Origin: Symsagittifera roscoffensis
Taxonomy: Eukaryota > Xenacoelomorpha > Acoela > Convolutidae
Assembly (NCBI RefSeq): GCF_963678635.1
Contig: NC_087067.1
Span: 5,372,647-5,436,646 of the forward strand
DNA: 64,000 nt
Direction: 5' to 3'
Below the pieces are notes generated by a model that saw only the letters and a list, made by a program, of their open reading frames with translations, searched no databases and was not told the origin of the DNA. Shown in pieces: positions 1 through 13,200 of this stretch; the stretch's first letter is position 1; each line of letters starts with the position of its first letter. The position numbers and the translations under genes are program-made.

Positions 1-339
1 TGTAACATATTAGGATAAGGTTAGCAATTTTTCAGCAATAATTATTATAGCTGAAAAAATTGAACGCTGTTTTTTTTTCGTTTTTTTTTTAATGAATCAG
101 TTGAGTTGTGAAATTTTTGAACCAAATTACTTAATTATTAGGTTTCGAAATTTATAGAAAATTATTTCAGTGCTGCCAAAAATGTTTTTGAAGGCAAGTT
201 TTGTTTTACTTCAGAAGTTGGCCTGCAGCTTCATTTCATTGTTTTACGGCTCGGAATTTTTCAAATTGCATAAAACTAATAACTAATCGGTTAGACTTAT
301 TAAAAAATAGATTTTCGAAATTTGATTGAAGTACTTTTT
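1..339. other. AT-rich non-coding DNA
   Basis: Only A/T-rich sequence with long T runs is seen. I find no gene, RNA or repeat that I can support here. Confidence 0.5.
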
Positions 340-732
340 CTCATGGCAGGGGCGGATCTAGGACTTTCTCAAGAGGGGCTGGATTTTCAAAAATCTTTCG
401 AAAATTTGAAGACCTTTTTTTTTGACCAAATTGATTTTCAGAGCTCTCCTAAAGCAGTAAAAAGACGCAAAACTTTTGAAAAAACAGGTCAAAAAAAGCC
501 ATTTTTGGGTACGTTTTGGAAAATTTTGACAAAAAAATCTCGTTTTTTTTTGCGCGCGCTCCCCCTCAAAGTTAGTATATATTGGCACCGAAGGCCCTTT
601 TAGACAAATTTTAGGGTCGGTCGGACAAAATGGATTTCTTACAAAGTACCAAAGGGTGGACCCTTTGGGCTGGCAGGGGGTCGAATCCCTGAGGAAAAAA
701 GCGTCCCCCCTAAACCCACCTCTAGCTCATGG
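340..732. mobile_element. hAT-like MITE with target-site duplication
   Basis: The 7-bp sequence CTCATGG occurs at 340-346 and again at 726-732. Between the copies, 347-725 starts CAGGGGCGGATCTAGG and its other end, read in reverse complement, is CTAGAGGTGGGTTTAGG. These form imperfect terminal inverted repeats of about 17 bp. The eighth base of a possible 8-bp duplication does not match. No transposase is encoded, and reading frames inside are short and lack family motifs. The size (about 380 bp), ends and duplication suggest a non-autonomous hAT-type element; the superfamily is inferred from the ends only. Confidence 0.6.
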
Positions 733-3337
733 TATGAACCAATTAACTGGTGAGTTTTAATTGAAGCCATGTTGCTTACAATTGTAAAATGAAATGTTTT
801 TGATGAAAAATGAAAGTAAGAAACTGGAAAACCACAAAGATTGATACCCTTGTTGATGAGTCATCATATGTTGGAAGAAAAAGATGCAAACTTTATTCGG
901 AGAATAATTTTGAAAACATTGGTTGCCACTAATTTTTTTATGAAAATTGTTTGCTCTGAAATTTTGTTTGCTTGAAAACAATCGAAGTTCACACTGCCGG
1001 TTTTGATAAAAATAGATAAATTTTTCAGCGCCAGAGCCGTTGGGTCGTTTTTCAGGGGAGCGGCGGCGAAGTGGTTATGCCCCCCCCTCTCTCTCAATCA
1101 AAAAAGTCGCCTGTCCCTGCCTACAAAAATGCATAAGTTTATTAGGCAGGATCAAAGCAGCGGTTCTCATTTTATGGTCTTTTTATCTTGTGGATGAATG
1201 GTGTTTATCTTAAGTTCAAAAGTTAGCTCAGCTTTTCGCTTGCTTGTTGTAAAGAAAATGCACAGCTACCTCGATTTCCTCTTTCCCATAATGAAGAGGA
1301 TTTTAGACTAATTCATTGATGTTTTTTCAGTGAAATTTTTTTTTCCTTTCTAGCTTTAAGCAACTTCATAGGAATATCGATAAATTTTGTTTGGTTTATT
1401 TAGCGTGAGACATTGCGAGGGATTTTTCTTTTTAAAAAATTTCTGTTAAATCTCATTAATCATGTTTTTGAACAATATTTTTTAAAATTACTTTTTTTTA
1501 TTTAAAAAATTGGCCACACTTGTCAAATGTTAAGATTTAGACTTTTTGCACGCACTCTCAGGTGTCACAAAACAGACCAGTAGAGTCAATGATTTATCAT
1601 TGATGCTACGGCATTTTAATCGATTACGATTACGTCTCAAATGGCATAACTGCCAAATGGCATAAAAATAAAAAAATTCCAAGGCGGCATAATTTTCATG
1701 TAACAGTTGCATGAAAAAAAAATTGCAAATTTTCTCACCTTGTTCACAGGAAAGATGTCAATTCAAATGTTGATTGACATTTTATCTTGAAAAAATTGCA
1801 GATTTTTTATCAAAAGCGAAAAGCTTAAGCTTGCGGTTATTGATAAGCTTCTTGTAGTAAATTTGTCCGACAAAATTTTTGCATAACAGTTGTTCAGAAG
1901 CCATTATTTCCAAATCTTGATTATATGTTTTGTTCCTCACAAAACTTTGTAAATAGAAAAAGATAGAAAAATTTTAAATTAATGAAAACTTGAAATTTAT
2001 GCCAGTTGGGAAAAGTTTAATTCTTATGCAATTTGGGAAATGTGCCATTTGGGAAGCTACCATTTCATTCGGTCTTTACATAAAACTTTTCAAAAAAGTC
2101 TTAGTATTACAGATATTGAATTGAAAGTTTGATTTAATTTCCAATTCATCGCAAGCACGGAATGCAAATTAGGGCAGCGAGTAGCAAGCGTAAATTGAGC
2201 TTTGAAAGCTACTTTTTTAATTCCAAAAAGCGAATTCTGAACCTTTTAATTCAAAACTTTCTGTTTACAGCTCAAAGCGTTCAAAAAATCCTTTAAAAAA
2301 GAACCCTGAAAATAACTTCTAAAAATTGCTGTTTTTGGATATCACATTTTTTTTCTTACACGAGTTTTGATAAGATCCATACGATGAATTAATGAATTGA
2401 AGCTGCTAGTAACAATGGCCTAATTTTTGCAATTCAAGGCTTAGTTTTTGTAGTTTTTATCTTTCCAGGTGCAAAAAATTTACACTTATTCTAGAAACAA
2501 AATTATAAACAGAGGCAAAGTTGCACTACGCATACACAAGCAAAAATATGAGCGATAACGCTAATGGGAAAAACTGATTGAGTAAAACTTTGAGTCTAGA
2601 AATATTCTCAACGACGCACGACAATTATGACGCATTAGCATAACCAGTCAATTTGATAAAAAAACAACTAACCCTCAATTTATAGAGCAGTCTATGGAGC
2701 AGTAATGATTTTTTTTAAATTGAGATTTTTTGTAAAAAATTATCCCCCCCACACGCCATATAAAGTATTAACTGAAAGTTTTTGCTCGTAGTAACAAATC
2801 AAACATGGCAACTAAGCTTCCTTCAACCAATTTGGAACGATTTCTAAGATGGAGTAAATCTCCGCTTACGCGTTAATATCGCACGTTAATTGTCGCAAAT
2901 AGGCCAAAATGGCAATTTTTAAAACCCCAAAAGTTTACAAAAAAGATCACCGGTGAAATATCTTTCCAAATTTAAGCTCAGGGCAACAATTTAAGCTCGA
3001 ATGCTATTTAAAAAATCCTTTCAAAAATGGCTAGTTTAAAAGTTGAAATTTGTCTGAAAAAAATTTAAAAATTAATCCCAAGCACAAATATTCCGTTACT
3101 TTCGTTACGAAAATTGGAACAAAAATAGTCTGTGCTAAAATCCTCAGCACTGGCTGTACTTAATAGCTGGTGATTGATCAAAATGAACACTTTCAAAATG
3201 AACACTTCCAAAATGAACACGTTTTATCGCAACAATATTTGCGTCGGAACAATATTTGCGACTTAGGTTGGAAAAAAAGATAGTTCATACTACAACACAA
3301 GCATTGCGTTAATCGTAAATAATCGTTGAGTCCGGTT
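733..3337. other. AT-rich non-coding stretch
   Basis: There is no supportable gene. A GC-richer patch at about 1030-1120 contains poly-C/CT and looks like a transposon remnant, but no ends could be defined. An inverted motif pair at 1636-2062 is listed separately. Confidence 0.45.
1636..2062. repeat. Possible fold-back repeat with inverted ATGGCAT-type ends
   Basis: The segment near 1636-1665 (CTCAAATGGCATAACTGCC) is related in inverted orientation to about 1995-2062 (GCCAGTTGGG, GCCATTTGGGAAGC). The arms are imperfect and the boundaries uncertain. It may be a decayed MITE of about 0.4 kb. Confidence 0.25.
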
Positions 3338-3535
3338 AATTTAAATCAACGATGTATAAAGAGGCCAAAATGTTTTTCAAAAAACGATGGAAGACAAGGC
3401 AAATAAAAACTAACTTCGTTGTAAATACTTCTCACAAAAACTTCCCTGCATTATAAATTATGATCCAATATTTTTTAATTTACATGTCATAGCGATATTT
3501 TTCTGATTCTGAGAGTTGAAATTTCCGTTTTTTGA
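3338..3535 (+). repeat. Dispersed repeat, copy 1
   Basis: This segment is recognisably similar over its length to 8411-8605. Shared blocks include TTAATTTAAATCA, AACTTCGTTGTAAATACT, GATCCAA and GCGATATTT followed by CTGATTCTGAGA. It is a direct, diverged repeat with no coding potential that I recognise. Confidence 0.55.
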
Positions 3536-4732
3536 GAAGTGAAATTTTGTATCGTTTTTGTTAGTGTGGTGGAAGAAAGTAACAGAAGGTGACCTTGAAG
3601 ATATCCTTAGTGGCTTCAGTTGACTCTATTTTTGTTTCCAAAACCATTGAGAAAGATGAAAACAAAATTATTTACTAAAAAAAAGTTTTTTTTAAATTTT
3701 TTTTGGTTTTCAGGCTACATTCTTTTAAATTTCTAATTTCATCGTGCAAGGGTTGCCGCACCAAACTCAATTGAAAATTATTAGCTTCAAAACTAAATTT
3801 TCACTAAGCCAAAATTTATTTTTTCTTCGCTTAATTTGAAGTGAAATATTCTAAAAAGCGATATAAACTAAAATGAAGCAGAGGCTTCGGCATTAATTTT
3901 ACCCACACAATTTGTTTTTTTATTTCTGAATCGGCATGACTAAAAAATTTAAAAATTTTCTCAGCTGTCAGAACACAAACTCTTACCTTAGAAACTATCA
4001 AAAATTTCAGCAACTTACTCTAAAACCGTTTATAGAAAAACTGAAAAAATACACATTCAATTTTTTCTTATGTGCTTTGAGAATTGATAAGAATACTGAT
4101 TTTTTAAGAAGACTGATTATTCTTTTTTTTTCTACTTGATAGATGATACTGCCTCATTAAAAAAAATCACATAGATACTTCAAGAGAAAATTATAATTGA
4201 CACAAATGTTTAATTGTTATCATTGTCCCACGAAATGATAATTTCTTAGACTGAATTTGAGTGTTAGTCTCCAAATTTTTAAAGAGTGTTGAGGGCGCTT
4301 CATTTAGTTATTCAGAAACGATATCAACAATTAGCCAATACAAATTTAGTTTTCTGGCCTCAGACTATCTTGAGAGCAGACGATTGTTGCTTTTATCCAT
4401 CACATCGCACCTCTTTGACTCGCCGGCAGGTCGCGAAACGTCGGGACGTGACAGATTGTCCGCTGAAGATAATTTTAAAGGAAGTTATGTGCAGTAAATT
4501 TGTCCACGGAAGATAATTTTATAGGAAGCTATGAGAAATTTTCAAGAAGTTTTTACCCCTGACTGAAATTATTTTCGATTCCTTTAAAACAGGCTTCTGC
4601 AACCCACAATTAAAACTAATTTTTCATAATATGAAGTAACAATTACCGTTGCTCATCAAAATTAAACCTGATTTCTCGGAAATCTGGTACTTTTCAGGGC
4701 TGTTTATGGTTTGAGTAATGTCTCTTCTAAAC
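3536..4732. other. AT-rich non-coding stretch
   Basis: No gene is seen. A short local tandem duplication (GAAGATAATTTTAAAGGAAGTTATG at 4464-4488 and a near copy at 4508-4532) lies within it. Confidence 0.4.
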
Positions 4733-4846
4733 ATGCGCATGTTTTAAGATCTGATGTTTTGCTTCTGAAATTTCTGTTTCACACATGAATCAGACCAGGA
4801 ACTAGCTTGATCACATGATGTCATTCGCATTTAATTAGGTTTCAAC
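4733..4846 (+). repeat. Dispersed repeat, inverted relative to 6592-6722
   Basis: The block from ATGCGCATG through AAGATCTGAT, TGTTTCACACAT, CAGACCAGGAA and ATTAGGTT is found reverse-complemented at 6592-6722. The two are diverged copies of one interspersed element in opposite orientation. Confidence 0.5.
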
Positions 4847-6276
4847 TCTAATGTTTGAGCATGCAATTACAGTAATAAACTAAAGATTTTTTGCTGGCTG
4901 GAAAAGATGCCAAAGATTGGTGCGTAGCAGTTTTCACTTATCTGTTGACTTTGTAGTAGTTAGAACATAGTTGAAAGATGCCAGAGGAAAAAGTTCTAAC
5001 TGTTGAAGAGTATGTTTTTGCTCTTTCTGTTTGTTTTGGAGGACAGAGACTAATATTTTAATCAGAAGTAAAATTGAGAGTACAGTTTGGGGGTTATTAA
5101 TCACAAAATGTACTCGTACTCAAAATCCATGTTTTCTTCGATTCACTTTTTTCAACTGTTATAATCGGGCTTCTTTCAAAAAAAGAGCCCGGAAAATTGT
5201 GAAAGAGCCCGGAAAATTGTTAAAGAGCACGAAAAAGTGCACAAAACTATGCAAATAATTTCTTTTTTCCTTCATGCGTTCTAATATTTTTCTATACTAA
5301 TTTGCCGATATTGATAGGCTTAACGATATTGATAACTTGATTAGAAAACAACATCGAAAGTGTTTTCATTTTTCTAAAACTTTGGATAAAAAAGATGCTA
5401 AGAAAAATCAGATTTGAAGAATCATGTATCGTTTGCAGCTTAAACGGATTGAAAACTGATTCTAAACGAACAAACAAGCCCGTATTAAGGCGATACTGCT
5501 TATGTTTCAACTGCCCTATCAGATAATTAAAATCATTTTTTTAAATAGACGATTAATTCGAAAAAATTGTAACCCTTCAGTAAAAATGTAAAAAAAGAAG
5601 TTTTTTCCTGATAATATTTTCGCTCCCATGCCTTGTTAACCTTTAGGGTATTTATTCCTCACCTGAAATTTTGTTGTTCAGACCAATTAGCTCGCCGCAA
5701 ATCAATTTAGAAAAACAATTGAAAAAATTTTGCTGCGCAATGGTACGTATCAATTTCTTTCAGCATTAATAACCACTACTTTTCTTCTTAAGATCAGTGC
5801 AACAATATATTCCTGCTGGTACAGAAATTCCGCCAAAAGAATTTAATGAAATCTAACATTACGAGGTCAAATTGCATTTTGTGCATTGCAAGCGTATTCC
5901 GCAACAATGACACTTCTTTTTATTCTTATTTGTTCTTTCATTCACTTTGATCGTTCCTACAAAATTTTAATATGTTTAAAAATTTGTCTCTGGAATCCAG
6001 GAACATACAGACACAAAATTGTGCGCCTATCCAGTGCACAATTTGGCCTCGTAATGAATAAATTGTCTGGAGAAAAAAAATAACTCAAGCCCATTTTTTC
6101 CGTATAATTTTTTCATGGATAATATCAATAAAATGAATGAATCATATTTTTTCGTGTTTATTCGCTTCCAAATAATTTGTCGAAACATTTAGTAATCAAA
6201 ACTATTACTCAACATTTGGCATCCTTTTCCAATCAGAAGAAAATCATTATTTATCAGTGTAATTGCATGCTCATAT
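4847..6276. other. AT-rich non-coding stretch
   Basis: Short tandem wording occurs at about 5179-5220 (two copies of AGCCCGGAAAATTGT). Otherwise no gene, RNA or element could be supported. Confidence 0.4.
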
Positions 6277-6584
6277 TACAGTGCTTATTTAAATTAACCG
6301 GACAAAACGCGGTAAACTTGAAATTTAAAACGCGTTTTTCTCAAACTGGGTTGAATTTAGGTGAAAACTTATGAAGACAAAACTTGCTTAAAATTTTAGC
6401 AGAATTAATATGGCGTAATTATATGGCGTTTAATAAAGCAAATTACGCCATATTAATTCTGCTAAAATTTTAAGGAAGTTTTGTCTTCATAAGTTTTCAC
6501 CTAAATTCAACCCAATTTGAGAAAAACGCGTTTCAAATTTCAAGTTTAACGCGTTTTGTCCTGTTAATTTAAATCAGCACTGTA
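6277..6584. mobile_element. Palindromic Tc1/mariner-like MITE flanked by TA
   Basis: The left arm starts TA-CAGTGCTTATTTAAATTAAC and its near-complete reverse complement ends GTTAATTTAAATCAGCACTG-TA at 6584. The arms are each about 150 bp and meet at a short loop around 6426-6436. The whole element can fold into a single hairpin. TA flanks and CAGTGC termini are typical of Tc1/mariner-derived MITEs. It lies next to the 6592-6722 repeat. It encodes no transposase. Confidence 0.7.
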
Positions 6585-6591
6585 CATGATC

Positions 6592-6722
6592 AAGTTTGAA
6601 CCTAATTCAGTGCGAATTACTACATAGATTACAGACCTGATCCCCCTAATTCCTGGTCTGAATTATGTGTGAAACAAAAAAATTTCAGAGGGAAAATATC
6701 AGATCTTAAATTATGCGCATGC
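6592..6722 (-). repeat. Dispersed repeat, inverted copy of 4733-4846
   Basis: The reverse complement of this block matches 4733-4846, including AAGATCTGAT, TTTCACACAT and CAGACCAGGAA. It is directly adjacent to the right end of the palindromic MITE. Confidence 0.5.
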
Positions 6723-8410
6723 TAAGTCTTATACATTAGGAACTAAACAAAAATATTTTTTTGAATGCGTAGTGACACAGTAGTGACAACGAGATTGCGT
6801 TTACAACGAAAACTATAAATGCTAAATTAAATACAGTTCGTTCAGAAACTTTGTCATTTATAGGCGAAACAACTCGTCGAGTGGATCAAACTTTTTTTAG
6901 CAATGTCAGTTGTACCTAGAAGTTACAAAATTGTTAGTTAACTTACATTCTTGCCAAAGTTTTTGAACTTATAATTCATGGAATCTCAATACAGCTCGGA
7001 ACCCCAATTATCAGAAATGAAATATCTTTTTATTTTGTGATTTATTTGTTTTGATGTTATTAAAATTTTCGACAAAGTTTGTTTCGTTGTATAACGAAAT
7101 TTCTCTGGACAAGAACCACACAGAGAACAAAAACCAGGTCGCGTTTTTCAAAAATTGGATTGATATTCTTATAATAAGAAACTTATAAATGCAGTTCGAT
7201 TTATCTGCAAACATTTCAACAGTATAACCGAAGAAAAAAAAATACAGAAGGCAATTATTATATCAGTTTTGAAGTTGTTGCACAAATTTCGAAAAATCAA
7301 TTTTTTACTCTTTGCTAGTTTTTTGGGCCCATTTGCAATGTGACAAGTAAAGCTCCCTTTGAAGAAACGTGATGGTAGCGTTGTGTACGGAAGATGGCAG
7401 CAATGGGCGAAGCGGTTAATGCTGCTTTTTGTTCCACAAAAAAAAAATATTTGATGAAAAGTTAGACGGTACAAAAAATGTGTACACTCAGCCAAAAAAA
7501 CTTGAGCTTGACTATTTCGAGGATCTTCTGACATAAGAAGTTCGCGGTAGAAAACAAGCCATCTCGACATTAAGTAGAATTTTAAAAAAATTAAAGAAAA
7601 ATAGTTTTCATTAGTAATTTCGAGTAAACGATCAACTTTGCTAAATATTTGTGGCCCAACTTAAATCTGTCATCAGAGAAAATTCATGTTGGTTGAAATT
7701 TTCTTTAAAAAAGATGGACATTTCATCAAGGTTGGAACGAAAACTAAAAAAATCTCTGTCGATTAACCGCAACCTTATTCACAGCATCAGCGAAACTTTT
7801 TCAATTACCAGAAGAGTCGAAGACCTGGAGGAACGTCAATCAATGGGATTTAACAAGAACAAAAAAATGCAGCGTCCAACAAGTTTGAAACTGACTTGCT
7901 CATGACTTTGCTTGGATTTTTCTTTGGCAATTTTGAAAACTCATGGGGTGTTTTTATTTAATTTTGATTACATAAACTTAATAGGTCAGTACTTCTAAAA
8001 TGCAAGAGCTGGATATAAACAATTGCATACGTCGAAATTCTATTTTGCAAACTTCTGTGCTCCAATGACTATTTTTTTGAGAAAATGGAGCGTTCTAGCA
8101 AACTTCTAAAGTTGAAAAAACTTAATGTTTTTTAACTAACTGATTCGATCCTACTTTTTCCGAAAAAAAAGACCAAAAAGTGCTATGTTTAATGACTTTC
8201 TTAAAATTTCACCAAACTAATATAGCTTTTTTAGCCAAAATTTTGAACCAAAAATCTACCCCCAACAAAAACTTTTTGCCTTTTTATGTTATCAAGAATT
8301 ACGCCGAAACCACCGAGTGAATTGATGAGAAAGTTATCTAGAAAAAGTCCCTTACACAGCTCAACAAAAATCTAGGAAAATAAATTTCCAGCAATCTGTA
8401 TAAAAGAATA
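6723..8410. other. AT-rich non-coding stretch
   Basis: Open frames at 7169-7570 (minus) and 7651-7905 (plus) have no recognisable domain, no splice-supported extension and the composition of the surroundings. I do not call them genes. Confidence 0.4.
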
Positions 8411-8605
8411 TTAATTTAAATCAGTGATATATAACAGAGCAAAAGAGTTTTTAAAAACTATTGAAGACAAAGCAAATAGAAACCAACTTCGTTGTAAATA
8501 CTCCTCAAAAAAAGATCCTGGCATTAAAAATTTTGATCCAACATTTTTTAAATTACAATTTATTGCGATATTTCTCTGATTCTGAGATGCGAAATTTCCG
8601 AAATC
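8411..8605 (+). repeat. Dispersed repeat, copy 2
   Basis: This is a diverged direct copy of 3338-3535, with the same order of short conserved blocks ending in CTGATTCTGAGA then GAAATTTCCG. Confidence 0.55.
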
Positions 8606-8691
8606 GACAGCTATATCTTTTCCGGTAAACAACTTTTTTTAAAAATTTTGAGCTTGCTTTATTAAATTTTTATAGCTTCCTGGTTTCTCCG

Positions 8692-8770
8692 TACTTGGCC
8701 TAGGGTAACTCTGTCACGTTAGCGCCCATAGAACGGGGGTTTGAATCCCATCAAGGTCTTTTTTTAGTAT
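8692..8770 (+). mobile_element. tRNA-derived SINE head
   Basis: A box A-like TTGGCCTAGGGTAAC is followed about 35 bases later by a box B-like GGGTTTGAATCCC, and then a T-rich stretch. The spacing matches an internal Pol III promoter. There is no good 7-bp acceptor stem, so I read it as a SINE head rather than a working tRNA gene. Confidence 0.5.
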
Positions 8771-9532
8771 GTATAAACCTGATTTTTTTGCCGATAAAAT
8801 TGAACCTTCGGACTTTTAATATTGTCTGCTGAAGTTTTGCGGCTTAGATACCATTTCACGATTTTTCTTGTGTTTTCCGCAAGCATCATGGTAGGTGCAA
8901 GAGTTGTTCATCATAGTTTCAGGGGACTTGATTTAAGGGGAACTTTTTATTAAAAAATTTTTTTTTGCTTAATTGGTTTCTGCTCAAAGATTGTCGGCTT
9001 TGTTTCAGCTTCGTAAGTTACTAAGCGGACAAAAGTCTGATATCCAATCATTAGACACTTGCTATGACAAGTGTTAGTAAAAAACATATCTCCGAAACCA
9101 ATGCTTAAATCAATGAAACTTCATTGATTTCTACGTGACTGGAAATGATCTCAGAATATGACTACCGATTACAAAACTTAATTGGTTCTTTCGAAACATA
9201 ATTTACTTGACTATAAAATCGAATATTACGAGCAGCACCATTTGAATTCTGTCCAGTTTACTGCATACAGTATACACAATTAGGGATAGACGAAGAGAAA
9301 ATAAAGAGCATATTTCGAGAATACTATCAAAACAGCATTAATTGAGTCATACAGAGTAGAAGTCCCGCCTCTTTTTCCTTTTTTCACCCACCTGCAAAAT
9401 TTATAAACGAAAATTTGTTCAGCTTCTTCGATTGTTTTGAAAATTGGCGTACGGACTAATAACGCCACGCAAAACATATTTGGTCTTCATAATTAACCTT
9501 GTAAAAGCACTCGTTACACCATAAAATTGATG

Positions 9533-9572
<40 letters not shown>

Positions 9573-10158
9573 AGGGGGGGGGGAGGAAAAAGAGCCGAAG
9601 TCCCTTAATAGAGACTCGTGGTATAAAAGCATACCTGGTCGGAACAAAATTCTCATTCAAGGAAGTTGGCCTTTTTTGGTCCCAGAATTTATGACTCGGA
9701 ACATTTACTAATGAAACAACTTAGGTTCACACTAGCCGATCGATGAAGCTTTTAATGTTTATATATTGTCCAAATTCAAACATTTGCTCTCTTCAGAATT
9801 ATTTAAGAGCACTTGTTACAATAGAAAAGGTTCATGATAACTGCGGGAAAAAGAGCCAAATTTATTAGCAACCATTATTGGAATCCGGGAATAATGTATT
9901 GAATGAAAATTCAATTGATTTGAGCTTGTATAACTGAAATTTTATAATTTTCAGTTCAAGATAAATCCTTGGTGGATGAGAAATTAATACCACTGTATGT
10001 ATGCCCAATCCGGACAAAAATCGCTGAAAAAACTCTGAAATCGCTGAAAGATATTTCCGTTTTAGTTCTCTATATTCAATTTAAGGTTTTTTAAATTAAA
10101 TTTTCTGATCGATTTTGAACTAATTTACCGTAACTTCAACCTGATTTCTTTAACATAG
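8771..10158. other. AT-rich non-coding stretch with a TG microsatellite
   Basis: No gene is seen. A (TG)n microsatellite is listed separately. The region lies 3' of the minus-strand membrane-protein gene. Confidence 0.4.
9534..9586. repeat. (TG)n microsatellite followed by a G-run
   Basis: About 18 uninterrupted TG dinucleotides end at 9570 and are followed by GGAGGGGGGGGGGAGG. It is a simple repeat. Confidence 0.9.
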
Positions 10159-10164
10159 TTTATT
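10159..10164 (-). terminator. Candidate poly(A) signal AATAAA
   Basis: Read on the minus strand this is AATAAA, about 58 bases beyond the stop codon (10224-10222) of the membrane-protein gene. The placement suits a short 3' UTR. In AT-rich DNA the hexamer is common, so this is only a candidate. Confidence 0.35.
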
Positions 10165-10221
10165 TCAAGTTTTAAAAGTGTCTTTGTGATCGACACTTCA
10201 AACTTGTTGGGGTTTCAAGGT

Positions 10222-13200
10222 TCAAGTAGTTTGTTGAGTGTGCTGCTGACTCTGATTATTGTTTTTGTTGCAACAGATGGCTAGACAGAATGCACAGCAG
10301 CAGCAGGTCATGGCGGCCATGCAGAATATGTAGACAGTGGTGATGACCCAGAAGGCAAACAGATAGACCACATTGTCACAGTAGCTATGCTCCAGAGAGG
10401 GCGATTTGTACTGCACGTCATTGTACTGTCTGTACACCCAGATGTTGCCTAGAACAACAGCTCCGGGGTTAAAAAAAGTAAGTGGGACCCGGGTTTCGAA
10501 GAAGATAACAGTTCCAGGGGGTTTGAAAAATTCAAGTGGGACCGGGTAAAAAACACAAAAACCCGATTGGGACCCGGGTATTAAAAAAAAGAAAAAAGTA
10601 CCAAGCTCAAACTCAGGGGGCTATTCTCATGCGCTAAGGACTAAAAATTCTCAATCAATTAACGACCTTTAAAATGTCCATAAAAACGGACTTTGCGAAA
10701 TTTTCAATATTGAGCTCTGAGTGGTTAACAAAATTTTCTCGCAGTCGGTCCTTTGCACATGAGGGATTGATGCCCCCTAGAACTCAGTTGTCTCCTATAA
10801 GCGAAAACTTTATATTGACTTATAAACTGCTCACTTACATTAATGTTCATTACACAGGTGAAGCTGCGCTTCGGAAACACAAGCGAGGAAAATGCAAAAA
10901 TGAACTCTAAACAGGCAAAACAAAGTGAAATAATGAAAACAGAAAAAATTTAAAAACACGTTGAGAAAAAATATTGAATATCAATTTTGAGACAAGGAGT
11001 ATCACGTTCTCACATCTGCTTTACGACCGCTTGTAACTTTACTAACACTAGCCACCAATAAAGCAGCATACATTCAAGCAAAAAAAAACTATTTCCATGT
11101 TCTGAATTCAATCTCCAACCTGATGATTAGAAGTGTCACTCACATCCTCGCTTCTGCATCACGGTCACTTGGAAGTAAACTAACAGCCCAGCTAATGCTG
11201 GATGTACCTAGTTTAATATTTTAAATCATATCTTGTACTGATGCGAAACTTTCAAATCGACTTTACGCAAAACCCTAGTGATTTCGCTGCTTAAGTAAGA
11301 GATTAGCTGATTATTTAAAGGAGAAAACTACTACTGCTCTTTCAATTGAATTCTGTATCTCAGGTTTGGTTGGGTAGTTTTCGAAAAAAAAGAAAAAGAT
11401 TCCAAAAACGATCAACAAAGATCAAAAATTTTCCTAAATCCATAAACAGTAAAAAAAAAAAAGGATTTTCCCGAAGTCCATATCGGCATTTCAACAAAAA
11501 ATAGGGTGAAATAGGTTACGCAGGGAAAACGTAAGCACTACGTTAATTTGAATTCAAAAATTGGACTTTTCTAGCGCAAGGAAGAGCCCCTTGCGCAAGG
11601 AAGATTCCCATAACTGGTTTTTTGCTTTCAGTTAAATCCTTAATCTCCAATTCGGCAAGGTATTTGAGAATTTTTTTAAATAACGCCTGCTAATCGCAAG
11701 CGCAATAACCAAAATGTCAACAAATGGGCTTGTTTAGGCTCATAAATTTTTTTTTTCTACAGAATTTAGGGACTAACCGCTTAAGAAGGGTTGATCCCCA
11801 TGATTGGATCTTTTGATTGAAATTTTCAGCTGAGATTTGTGCATTTAATATTTGAGAAAACGAAAAAACAATTAAAAACAAATAGATCAAAAATCACCCT
11901 ACAGACACTTTAGAAGCCCGTAGAACGTAGGATGAAAAGAAAAGACTAGCAAAAATTGCAAGGACATAAAAGAGCAGCCGGTTTGAAGAGCAGACGGGAA
12001 CAGAGCGTCGCAAAAAAAAAAAATCTCTTACATGTTCACAATAGCTGTTTTGTTTTTAACAGGACCCAATACTTGCCAAAAATAAAGCAACAACATAAGC
12101 CTTTAAATTGCCTATGCTTAAATAGGCTCAAATATGATTAAATTGAAATACATCAAAAGAGCCACCTTATTTGCGACTTAGTTAAAAAAAACTCTTCGTA
12201 ATAATACACTAAGCTTCGATTGTGTAATCACAAATTGTGAATCAAAGACAAAACTACGCTTTGGGGAAGGACGGATAAGGTAGAATTAATTCAATTTCCT
12301 TGTGCTTCAATGGTCCACATAAAAAACAATTGTCATAAGATCTGAAAACAATTAGCCAAATGAAAAAGTGTCAATGAAAATAAGAAAACCAAAAAAACTT
12401 AGTCTATTGAAACATTCAACAAAAAATATATATGATTCTTTGAAAAAATTTCATGATTGACACTTTTCTGATAGAATCAGCCCAAATTGAGAATATTATG
12501 ATTGAAATCCACTCTCGAATCCAAATTTATCAAGATTTTTCGCGAAGTTTGCATATTCATTACTGTAGAGAGTAATTAGTCTTTCTTTCAGCAAATAAAT
12601 TTGAATTGAACCTGAAAGAATAGAAAAAAATGAGCGAGCAGTTTTTAGACCTTTTACTGAGAAAAAAAACCGAAGCAAAAAAGTGTCTTCACTAATTTCA
12701 GCGACCTTAATTAAATTAGCTATCAAGGGCCTTGTACCTAAAAGTTAACTATCGCACATCAGAATCTTTAGCACCTTTTCAGAGGTGGCTTTCATCCGCT
12801 CATTGATGTTGACCCAGTGAAAACCAACAAATCCACAAAAAACTATAGCAATTATGATGGAAAACTTAATAACAAAAACATTCAACGCTTATTTAAAAAC
12901 GCATTCGTTATTCCATTGACTAAAATGCTTATTTATTTTAATTATGTAGTTCACAGAGGCGAAACAATCGCGATTCTAGTTCCCTTAAACGAACCTCGAA
13001 CCTGATCAAGAGTCTCACGTTCTCTAATCTGCGTTACGGTCACCACGAGAAAAAGTATAATCAAAAATTTCAAATGATAAATGGACAAACTGAAAAAAAA
13101 AACAAACGAATTTCAGAAAAAAGATGCCCTTGAAGCTCTTTGAATTTCTAGAACTATTTATGATTGGCGCTTTTTTGATAAAATGAATCCAATTTGAGAA

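Noticed and set aside
7169-7570. 133-residue minus-strand frame
   Set aside because: Low-complexity host composition, no recognised motif, and the reading starts and ends in repeat-like AT-rich DNA.
8692-8770. A functional tRNA gene at 8.69 kb
   Set aside because: Box A and box B are present but the acceptor stem does not pair, and a SINE-like tail follows.
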